This document shows, one piece after another, positions 1-4,287 of a stretch of DNA of 6,559 nt. The DNA is taken from contig CAIUZX010000224.1 in assembly GCA_903903715.1 (NCBI GenBank), positions 1-6,559 on the forward strand. The letters are read 5' to 3'. Numbering within the stretch: the first letter of the stretch is position 1; each line of letters begins with the position of its first letter. The stretch comes from an uncultured Caulobacterales bacterium. Lineage in GTDB: Bacteria > Pseudomonadota > Alphaproteobacteria > Caulobacterales > Caulobacteraceae. The position numbers were made by a program, and so were the translations under genes. The notes beneath the pieces were generated by a model that was given only the letters and a program-made list of their open reading frames with translations, ran no database searches and was not told the DNA's origin.

Positions 1-269
1 CCCTCATAGACCGTGTTGGCGCGGAACATCGGGAAGACGTAGTCGCGCACGAACTCTTCGCGCAGATCCTCGATGAAGATGTTCTCGGGCTTGATGCCCA
101 GCAGCAGCGCCTTTTCCCGCGCCGGCCCCAGTTCCTCGCCCTGCCCAAGATCTGCGGTGAAGGTCACAACCTCCGCATTATACTCGGTCTGCAGCCACTT
201 CAGGATGATCGAGGTGTCGAGGCCGCCGGAATAGGCCAGCACGACTTTCTTCACGGGGGCGGCGGTCAT
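1..269 (-). CDS. argG: Argininosuccinate synthase, N-terminal part (cut by left edge)
   Basis: Argininosuccinate synthase joins citrulline and aspartate, using ATP (to AMP and PPi), in the penultimate step of arginine biosynthesis in the cytoplasm. The 90 visible residues begin MTAAPVKKVVLAYSGGLDTS. The P-loop of the N-type ATP pyrophosphatase family, AYSGGLDTS, is at residues 12-20, followed by the typical VVTFTADLGQGEE at 34-46 and ENIFIEDLREEFVRDYVFP at 62-80. The rest lies beyond the left edge. The start is supported by a GGAG Shine-Dalgarno (complement of 276-279) six bases before the ATG. It is the second gene of a same-strand pair with the zinc-finger gene, but the 131-base gap and a promoter-like sequence suggest its own transcription. 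The family call is secure. Confidence 0.96.
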   Translation of the reverse strand, partial: MTAAPVKKVVLAYSGGLDTSIILKWLQTEYNAEVVTFTADLGQGEELGPAREKALLLGIKPENIFIEDLREEFVRDYVFPMFRANTVYE

Positions 270-275
270 GGACGG

Positions 276-279
276 CTCC
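276..279 (-). promoter_or_regulatory. Ribosome binding site of argG
   Basis: On the minus strand this reads GGAG, six bases before the argG ATG, and supports that start codon. Confidence 0.7.
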
Positions 280-303
280 GTTCAAGGTCGGTAAGGGGAG
301 GAG

Positions 304-329
304 GCCCGCCGAGGGATAATGCGGCGGGC
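304..329 (-). promoter_or_regulatory. GC-rich hairpin in the argG leader
   Basis: GCCCGCCG at 304-311 pairs perfectly with CGGCGGGC at 322-329 around a 10-base loop. It lies between the zinc-finger gene and argG. No T-tract follows on the minus strand, so an intrinsic terminator for the upstream gene is only one reading. If the promoter-like sequence at 336-364 is real, the stem would sit at the very 5' end of the argG mRNA, where it could stabilise or regulate the message. The structure is seen; the role is inferred. Confidence 0.45.
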
Positions 330-335
330 TCGCGG

Positions 336-364
336 GCTTTAAGGATCGACGGACGCGGGGTCAA
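336..364 (-). promoter_or_regulatory. argG: Candidate promoter of argG
   Basis: On the minus strand TTGACC (complement of 359-364) is followed after 17 bases by TAAAGC (complement of 336-341). The -35 box matches the sigma-70 consensus in five of six positions; the -10 box matches in only three. The start of transcription would fall near 329, about 60 bases before the argG ATG. Confidence 0.35.
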
Positions 365-400
365 TCCGCGTGGGTCACGATTCGACGGAAGATGAGGACC

Positions 401-607
401 CTAGTGGTCCCCGCCGCCTGCGCGCACGAATCGTCGATCGCAGTACGGGCACTCGACATACGGCTTGTCGCCCATTTCCATGTAGACCAGCGGATGGCCA
501 AGCGCGCCGCCGCCGCCATCGCACGCGACCTTGTGTCCATCGACTTCGATGACTTCGGGCGGCGCGGGCACGGCCGGATCGGCCGTCGGGACGAGATCGT
601 GGGACAT
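401..607 (-). CDS. Zinc-finger (zf-CHCC, NDUFS6-like) small protein
   Basis: This 68-residue protein carries the zf-CHCC domain over about residues 27-61. C29, H38, C53 and C56 are the likely zinc ligands, set in the characteristic contexts CDGGGGALGHP (29-39) and ECPYCDRRF (52-60). Its only notable extra is a short Pro-rich linker (residues 8-17). The domain is that of mitochondrial complex I subunit NDUFS6 and its alphaproteobacterial counterparts, so a role in NADH dehydrogenase assembly or stability is possible. No nuo genes are near, so this rests on family knowledge alone. I chose the ATG at 607, which gives MSHDLVPTAD. An in-frame alternative at 631 adds eight residues, and no strong Shine-Dalgarno decides between them (GGAG lies 10 bases before 607). 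The gene is divergent from the ABC ATPase. Confidence 0.88.
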   Translation of the reverse strand: MSHDLVPTADPAVPAPPEVIEVDGHKVACDGGGGALGHPLVYMEMGDKPYVECPYCDRRFVRAGGGDH

Positions 608-650
608 CGAAAGATGGCTCCGGCTTGGCAAGGTTGGGCTTTCACCTTAC

Positions 651-679
651 CTAATGCGACAGGGGTTCATCCCCGTCAA
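651..679 (-). promoter_or_regulatory. Candidate promoter of the zinc-finger gene, with an inverted repeat in its spacer
   Basis: On the minus strand TTGACG (complement of 674-679) is followed after exactly 17 bases by CATTAG (complement of 651-656). The -35 box is good and the -10 box is weak. The short inverted repeat GGGG-TTCAT-CCCC at 662-674 fills the spacer and could be an operator or chance. Transcription would start near 644, giving a leader of roughly 37 bases. On the plus strand, TTGGCA (625-630), 17 bases and TACCTA (648-653) is a weaker candidate for the ABC gene. Confidence 0.35.
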
Positions 680-737
680 TTCAAGCCGCCCAATCATACC
701 GCCCAGTCAGGCGCCCGCACTTTCCGATAAGGCCGAT

Positions 738-1700
738 ATGTCGCTCCCCGATTTCGTGATCGAGGCCAAGGGTCTCGTTAAGACCTATCCCGCTTCCAAA
801 ACGGGGCCCGCCAAGACCGCGCTGAAATCGGTAGATCTGGCGATCCCGAGAGGTTCCGTCTTCGGCCTTCTGGGTCCGAACGGCGCCGGCAAGTCGACCT
901 TCATCAACATTCTTGCCGGCCTCGTTAACAAGACATCTGGCACGGTGAAGCTCTGGGGCATCGACATTGACGAGCAACCGCGCAGCGCCCGCGCCGCCAT
1001 CGGCGTGGTGCCGCAGGAAATCGCCGCAGACGTCTTCTTCACGCCCCGGGAGAGCATGGAGACGCAGGCCGGCCTTTATGGCGTGCCCAAGGCGGAACGG
1101 CGCACCGACGAGATCCTGGCGGCCCTCGGACTGTCCGACAAGGCCGACGCCTATGTGCGACAGCTGTCCGGCGGCATGAAGCGACGCCTGATGGTGGCCA
1201 AGGCCATGGTGCACAATCCGCCGATCCTGATCCTCGATGAGCCGACCGCCGGGGTGGACGTCGAGCTGCGCCGCCAGCTCTGGACCTATGTGCAGGCGCT
1301 GAACGCGCAGGGCGTGACCATCGTGCTGACCACCCACTATCTGGAAGAGGCGCAGGCGCTGTGCGACACCATCGCCATCATCAATCGCGGCGAGGTGGTC
1401 GCTTGCGAGCCGACCGGGGATCTGCTCCGCCGGTTTGACAGCCGCGCCGTCATCATCACGCCGAAAACACCGCTGACCGCTGTTCCGCCGCTGAACGGCT
1501 TCGAAGGCAAGCTGAAGCCGGATGGCCGTCTGGTGATCTCCTTCAAGGCGGACACGGCCGGCATTGAAGACGTACTGAGCGCAGTTCGGGAAGCTGGCAT
1601 CGGGATCAAGGATCTGTCGACGGAAGAGGCGGACCTCGAAGATGTCTTCCTCGCCCTGACCTATAACGACCCCAACGCTATAGACCCGACGGCGTACTAG
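738..1700 (+). CDS. ABC transporter ATP-binding protein (CcmA/YadG-like, ABC-2 type)
   Basis: This 320-residue cytoplasmic ATPase subunit would energise an ABC-2 type transporter. The nucleotide-binding domain spans about residues 7-230, with Walker A GPNGAGKST at 46-54, the Q-loop Gln at 93, signature LSGGM at 143-147, Walker B ILILDEP at 163-169, D-loop AGVD at 171-174 and the H-loop His at 200. A C-terminal extension of about 85 residues follows, as in the drug/polysaccharide-exporter ATPases related to E. coli YadG. The frame stays open upstream, but that part overlaps the divergent zinc-finger gene. I start at the ATG at 738, which has ATAAGG at 727-732 five bases before it. The usual neighbour, a six-helix permease, is not in the window: the next plus-strand gene encodes a Pro/Ala/Ser-rich protein. 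The substrate is unknown. Confidence 0.93.
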   Translation: MSLPDFVIEAKGLVKTYPASKTGPAKTALKSVDLAIPRGSVFGLLGPNGAGKSTFINILAGLVNKTSGTVKLWGIDIDEQPRSARAAIGVVPQEIAADVFFTPRESMETQAGLYGVPKAERRTDEILAALGLSDKADAYVRQLSGGMKRRLMVAKAMVHNPPILILDEPTAGVDVELRRQLWTYVQALNAQGVTIVLTTHYLEEAQALCDTIAIINRGEVVACEPTGDLLRRFDSRAVIITPKTPLTAVPPLNGFEGKLKPDGRLVISFKADTAGIEDVLSAVREAGIGIKDLSTEEADLEDVFLALTYNDPNAIDPTAY

Positions 1701-1869
1701 GCAGGCGCCGCCCAGAACGAGCAGAATGCCGCAAGGTTTCCGCGGAATTCTTCGTTGATATTTACTTTGCGTTTACCTGAATTCTCAGCGCCACCTTAAC
1801 TCGGTCGGGCCTAGGGTCACATTGCGGATCAAAAAGATCCGCAAAGGCTCTGAAAAACGGACGACCCAA
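1701..1869 (+). promoter_or_regulatory. AT-richer intergenic region and leader before the Pro/Ala/Ser-rich gene
   Basis: This 169-base stretch has no gene I can support. A 10-bp palindrome TTCCGCGGAA sits at 1738-1747. From 1745 to 1800 the sequence is clearly richer in A and T than its surroundings. TTGATA (1755-1760), a 17-base spacer and TGAATT (1778-1783) is a possible but weak promoter. TTTA (1761-1764), seven bases and TTTAC (1772-1776) resembles a degenerate CtrA site (consensus TTAA-N7-TTAA), with one mismatch in each half. GAATTC occurs twice, at 1745-1750 and 1779-1784. No T-tract terminator for the ABC gene is visible. Confidence 0.35.
1822..1844 (+). promoter_or_regulatory. Perfect 9-bp hairpin in the 5' leader of the Pro/Ala/Ser-rich gene
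   Basis: TTGCGGATC (1822-1830) and GATCCGCAA (1836-1844) are exact reverse complements around a loop of five A. The stem ends 25 bases before the ATG at 1870. There is no T-tract after it (AGGCTCTG follows), so it does not look like a terminator. Its position suits an mRNA leader structure affecting stability or translation, or a binding site for a dimeric regulator. The structure is certain; its function is inferred. Confidence 0.6.
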
Positions 1870-2334
1870 ATGACCGCTATTTCATCGTCGACGTCGATCG
1901 CGAACGCCGCAACGGTTCAGTCCCCGCCGCCTCCGCCGTCGCCCGCTCCCGTCCAGGCCTCGCAGAGCGCGCCCGCCCAGGCTGCGCCGCCCGCCCCGCC
2001 GGCGAACGCCGCAGTCGGTCAGGCTTACGCCGCCGCGGTGCAGGCGACCACGCCACCCCCGCCGAGCGCCGTGTCGTTTGTCAGCGCATCGTCGAGCGAC
2101 TCGAGCGCGCCATCGGCGACAGCCAGTCAGGGCGCGCAAGCCTATCAGGCGACCGTCGCAGCGTCGCAGAGCCCTAATTCACCGGCTTCGTCCCTCGGGT
2201 TCAGCCTGATTGCGCCGAGTTCATTCGGCGCGGCGCTGACCGGAACGCCCACGCCGCCCCCGAGCGCCACGCCGTCAACGACCGCAACGTCATCCAATGC
2301 GCCGACGGCGGTTCAGGCGACGCAGGGTTCCTGA
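1870..2334 (+). CDS. Pro/Ala/Ser/Thr/Gln-rich low-complexity protein, function unknown
   Basis: I do not recognise this 154-residue protein. It is built almost entirely of Ala, Ser, Pro, Thr, Gln and Val. From the ATG at 1870 it has no Lys, Arg, Glu or His and a single Asp (D77), so it is nearly uncharged. Poly-Pro runs occur at 19-23, 62-65 and 129-131. A degenerate repeat can be seen: QAYAAAVQATTPPPPSAVSF starting at 51 against QAYQATVAAS starting at 90, each leading into a Ser-rich segment (SFVSASSS at 69-76; FSLIAPSS at 111-118). There is no signal peptide or membrane helix; it is probably disordered. Third codon positions are GC-rich, as expected for a real gene here. A TTG start at 1822 would add a basic MRIKKIRKGSEKRTTQ but would place the start inside the hairpin, so I prefer 1870. 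No good Shine-Dalgarno is visible. Confidence 0.7.
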   Translation: MTAISSSTSIANAATVQSPPPPPSPAPVQASQSAPAQAAPPAPPANAAVGQAYAAAVQATTPPPPSAVSFVSASSSDSSAPSATASQGAQAYQATVAASQSPNSPASSLGFSLIAPSSFGAALTGTPTPPPSATPSTTATSSNAPTAVQATQGS

Positions 2335-2402
2335 TCCTTTCAACCGATGAGCGGGCGCGGCGCGCGGCTGGACAATTCTGACGGCGGCGCCACTCTTCCG
2401 GG

Positions 2403-2804
2403 ATGTCCGCCCTGTTCACACTCACCGGCGCCGTTCCGCACGATCCAGAGATTGAGGCCTGGTTCGCGCAAGGCGACGCCCTGCGCATGATGGTCTCACC
2501 CTGGTATGAGAAGCTGCGCGCCAGCGGCGACGGCGTGTGCGAAATTCTGCACGACGGCTATCCGACGGTGTGCCTCAGCGGCGCCGCCTTCGCCTATGTC
2601 GGCGCGTTCAAGGCCCACGCGAATGTCGGCTTCTTCCACGGCGTCGACCTGCCAGACCCTGACGGCTTGCTTCAAGGGACCGGCAAGCGGATGCGCCATG
2701 TGAAGCTCAGCTTCGGCCGCAAGGTCGACGAAGCCGCCCTCGACGCGCTGATCGCAGCCGCCTACCGGGATATCGAGAACCGCTTGGCCGAGCCGCTGCG
2801 TTAA
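2403..2804 (+). CDS. DUF1801 domain-containing protein
   Basis: This 133-residue protein belongs to the DUF1801 family (YdhG-like fold, related to frataxin-like iron-chaperone proteins). The recognisable part is residues 31-103: a helix PWYEKLRASG at 33-42, then a core AFAYVGAFKAHANVGFFHG at 62-80, the family-typical DPDGLLQGTGKRMRHVKL at 85-102, and a C-terminal helix from 108 to 130. There is no signal peptide or membrane segment. The biochemical role of this subfamily is not established. The ATG at 2403 is the first start in the open frame and fits the usual N-terminus, but no Shine-Dalgarno precedes it. It lies 68 bases after the low-complexity gene, and its stop is 5 bases from the stop of the convergent DUF1330 gene, so there is no room for a terminator between them. 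Confidence 0.88.
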   Translation: MSALFTLTGAVPHDPEIEAWFAQGDALRMMVSPWYEKLRASGDGVCEILHDGYPTVCLSGAAFAYVGAFKAHANVGFFHGVDLPDPDGLLQGTGKRMRHVKLSFGRKVDEAALDALIAAAYRDIENRLAEPLR

Positions 2805-2809
2805 AGCCG

Positions 2810-3220
2810 TCAGCCGACCGCCTTGGTCCGGATGTTGAGCTGCCCGGCGAGACCGGCGTCCCGATGCTTGGTGATCGCCTGGTATTCCGGTGACTGCACC
2901 ATCTGCATCATCGCCGCGCGGGAGGGGTATTCGGCGATGGCCACCATGTCCCAGAGCTCCTCGACCTCCCCCAGCATCAGGTCGGTGACGAAGCCCGAGA
3001 AGCGCGCCCGACCGCCCACGGCGGCGATGCAGGCCTGCACGCCCGCGCCATAGCGCAGGTAGGCGTCACGTCCCGAAAGCTCAGGCTCAGAGCCGTCGGC
3101 GTATTCAGCCTTTTCCCTGAATTTCAGCAGGTTGACCATGCACATCGGGCCGTCTTCCTCGGCGCCGAAAAACGCCTTGGCCTGCTCCGGCGTGGGGTGG
3201 AGGTGATTGACGACCTTCAT
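2810..3220 (-). CDS. DUF1330 domain-containing protein (dimeric alpha/beta barrel)
   Basis: This 136-residue protein is of the DUF1330 family, small ferredoxin-like proteins of the dimeric alpha/beta-barrel superfamily. Seen are CMVNLLKFREKAEY at 27-40, a SGRDAYLRYGAGV segment at 49-61, and the C-terminal strand-helix-strand WDMVAIAEYPSRAAMMQMVQ at 90-109, followed by SPEYQAITKHRDAG (110-123) and LNIRTK (128-133). Family members have no agreed function. The start is set by GGAG (complement of 3227-3230) six bases before the ATG. It lies 32 bases after the haloalkane dehalogenase stop on the same strand, so the two are probably co-transcribed. It may act on, or bind, an intermediate in the same pathway, but this is inference from position. 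Confidence 0.9.
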   Translation of the reverse strand: MKVVNHLHPTPEQAKAFFGAEEDGPMCMVNLLKFREKAEYADGSEPELSGRDAYLRYGAGVQACIAAVGGRARFSGFVTDLMLGEVEELWDMVAIAEYPSRAAMMQMVQSPEYQAITKHRDAGLAGQLNIRTKAVG

Positions 3221-3226
3221 GACAGT

Positions 3227-3230
3227 CTCC
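3227..3230 (-). promoter_or_regulatory. Ribosome binding site of the DUF1330 gene
   Basis: GGAG on the minus strand lies six bases before the ATG at 3220. It falls in the 32-base gap after the dehalogenase stop codon, as expected for a second gene of an operon. Confidence 0.65.
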
Positions 3231-3252
3231 GGAATGTGAGGGGAATGAGGTT

Positions 3253-4152
3253 TCAGGTGGATCGCGCGACGGTCAGGACGCAGGCGACAAAGCCTTGCGG
3301 GTCGTCTTCTTGGATGAAGTGCCCACCGTGGAGGGTCGTGTGAGGCTGACCGCTTGTACCCGGAACACGGCCGATAAATCTGTGCTCGCCGCCGCGGCTG
3401 ACCGGATCGCCGTCACTGAAGCAGCAGAGGAATGGCTTGTTCCAGGTCTCAAACACCTTCCAGGCGGCCTTCTGGTCAGGAATGGCGACATTGTTCTCAA
3501 AGGGTACGAAGGTCGGGAAGATACGGGCGGCGGCGGTGTAGGCGGCGCTGGGGAACGGGGCGTCATAGGCGGCGATCTCGGCGGGAGACAGGCCGCGTTT
3601 CGTCCCCGCGCTGACGATCTTGCCGATGGGGAACACCGGGCTCCACTGGGAGAAGGCGCGCCAGATCGCAAAGGCCCGGGGCGGGCGCCCGCCCTCCGGC
3701 AGACCGCCGTTGGAGAGCACGACGCCCGCAAACCGGTCCGGCATCTCCGCCACCAGACGTAGGCCGATGAGCGATCCCCAGTCCTGGCAGACGAGGGTGA
3801 CGCGTTTGAGATCCAGCGCCTCAATCCACTGGCGCATCCAGGCGACGTGGCGGGCATAGCTGTAGTCCTTCCGACGTGACAGCTTGTCCGACTTGCCAAA
3901 GCCGATCAGGTCGGGCGCGACGACGCGGAACCCGGCATCAGCGACCGGGCCGATCATGTGGCGGTAAAGATAGCTCCAGCTCGGCTCGCCGTGCATCATC
4001 AGGACGACAGGCGCATCGCGCGGGCCTTCATCAACATAGTGCACGCGCAGGGCTGGACCGCCCGGCGCAGCGGGGATCTCGGCGTAATGTGGCGCGAAGG
4101 GAAAGTCCGTGACGCCCGCAAAGGCGGCGTCAGGTGTGCGCAGGACTTTCAT
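3253..4152 (-). CDS. Haloalkane dehalogenase (HLD-I, DhlA-like)
   Basis: This 299-residue alpha/beta-hydrolase would hydrolyse a carbon-halogen bond to give an alcohol and halide. The residues match the HLD-I subfamily (DhlA, DhmA): oxyanion region HGEPSWSYLYRH at 54-65 with E56, nucleophile D124 and halide-binding W125 in CQDWGS (122-127), acid D249 in SDGDP (246-250) and base H278 in GGHFIQED (276-283). The cap domain carries W164 in FAIW, aligned by eye with the second halide-binding Trp of DhlA (W175), and AYDAPFPSAAY at 195-205. The N-terminus MKVLRTPD matches DhlA closely. This favours the ATG at 4152, which has GGAG (complement of 4159-4162) six bases before it, over an in-frame TTG at 4167. 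No signal peptide is present, so it is cytoplasmic. It is followed by the DUF1330 gene. Activity on a halogenated substrate is not proven; HLD-like sequences can have other hydrolase activities. Confidence 0.9.
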   Translation of the reverse strand: MKVLRTPDAAFAGVTDFPFAPHYAEIPAAPGGPALRVHYVDEGPRDAPVVLMMHGEPSWSYLYRHMIGPVADAGFRVVAPDLIGFGKSDKLSRRKDYSYARHVAWMRQWIEALDLKRVTLVCQDWGSLIGLRLVAEMPDRFAGVVLSNGGLPEGGRPPRAFAIWRAFSQWSPVFPIGKIVSAGTKRGLSPAEIAAYDAPFPSAAYTAAARIFPTFVPFENNVAIPDQKAAWKVFETWNKPFLCCFSDGDPVSRGGEHRFIGRVPGTSGQPHTTLHGGHFIQEDDPQGFVACVLTVARST

Positions 4153-4158
4153 GGGGCT

Positions 4159-4162
4159 CTCC
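4159..4162 (-). promoter_or_regulatory. Ribosome binding site deciding the dehalogenase start
   Basis: GGAG on the minus strand sits six bases before the ATG at 4152. It lies inside the reading frame that would open from the TTG at 4167, which argues for the shorter protein. Confidence 0.7.
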
Positions 4163-4173
4163 GCCAAATCAAT

Positions 4174-4197
4174 TTATTGGCAGCGATAACGCCATAA
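4174..4197 (-). promoter_or_regulatory. AT-rich imperfect inverted repeat upstream of the dehalogenase operon
   Basis: TTATTGGC (4174-4181) and GCCATAA (4191-4197) form an inverted repeat with one extra base in the left arm and nine bases between the arms. It lies between the hairpin after the acyl-CoA dehydrogenase and the dehalogenase ribosome binding site. On the minus strand a -10-like TATTAT (complement of 4194-4199) overlaps the right arm; no matching -35 box is clear. A repressor operator at the start of the operon is a reasonable inference. Confidence 0.35.
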
Positions 4198-4214
4198 TAT
4201 CCGCCGACGCACAA

Positions 4215-4240
4215 GCGCTCCGGAGTTGTCTCCGGAGCGC
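4215..4240 (-). terminator. Strong hairpin after the acyl-CoA dehydrogenase gene
   Basis: GCGCTCCGGAG (4215-4225) and CTCCGGAGCGC (4230-4240) form a perfect 11-bp stem with a four-base loop, 33 bases past the acyl-CoA dehydrogenase stop on the minus strand. The tail that follows is only TTGTGCG, so this is a poor intrinsic terminator by the T-tract rule, but stem strength and position fit a 3' end or a processing barrier. It separates the dehydrogenase from the dehalogenase/DUF1330 pair. Confidence 0.6.
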
Positions 4241-4253
4241 CTGGTCACAGGAT

Positions 4254-4287
4254 GATCAAAGGCCCAGAATGATCAGAGACCAAGTAT
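4254..4287 (-). repeat. Two 17-base imperfect tandem copies at the acyl-CoA dehydrogenase 3' end
   Basis: On the minus strand ATACTTGGTCTCTGATC (4287-4271) contains the last codons and stop of the dehydrogenase (I-L-G-L-stop). The next 17 bases, ATTCTGGGCCTTTGATC (4270-4254), again spell I-L-G-L-stop in their own frame. The copies match at 13 of 17 positions, and all four differences fall on third codon positions. The second copy is out of frame with the gene and not translated with it. Confidence 0.8.

Noticed and set aside
396..410. GGACC-CTAGT-GGTCC stem over the zinc-finger stop codon
   Set aside because: The stem is only 5 bp with no T-tract after it on the minus strand; too short to call.
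531..737. In-frame 5' extension of the ABC ATPase by 69 residues
   Set aside because: It overlaps the divergent zinc-finger gene and its promoter, and the extra residues are unlike the family; the ATG at 738 has a plausible ribosome binding site.
681..1337. 218-residue open frame on the minus strand
   Set aside because: It is opposite the ABC ATPase with its intact Walker and signature motifs; it is a shadow.
1882..2139. Arg/Gly-rich open frame opposite the low-complexity gene
   Set aside because: It is simply the complement of Ala/Pro/Ser codons; codon positions fit the plus-strand gene better.
2805..2809. Terminator between the convergent DUF1801 and DUF1330 genes
   Set aside because: Only five bases separate the stops, and no stem with a T-tract is visible.
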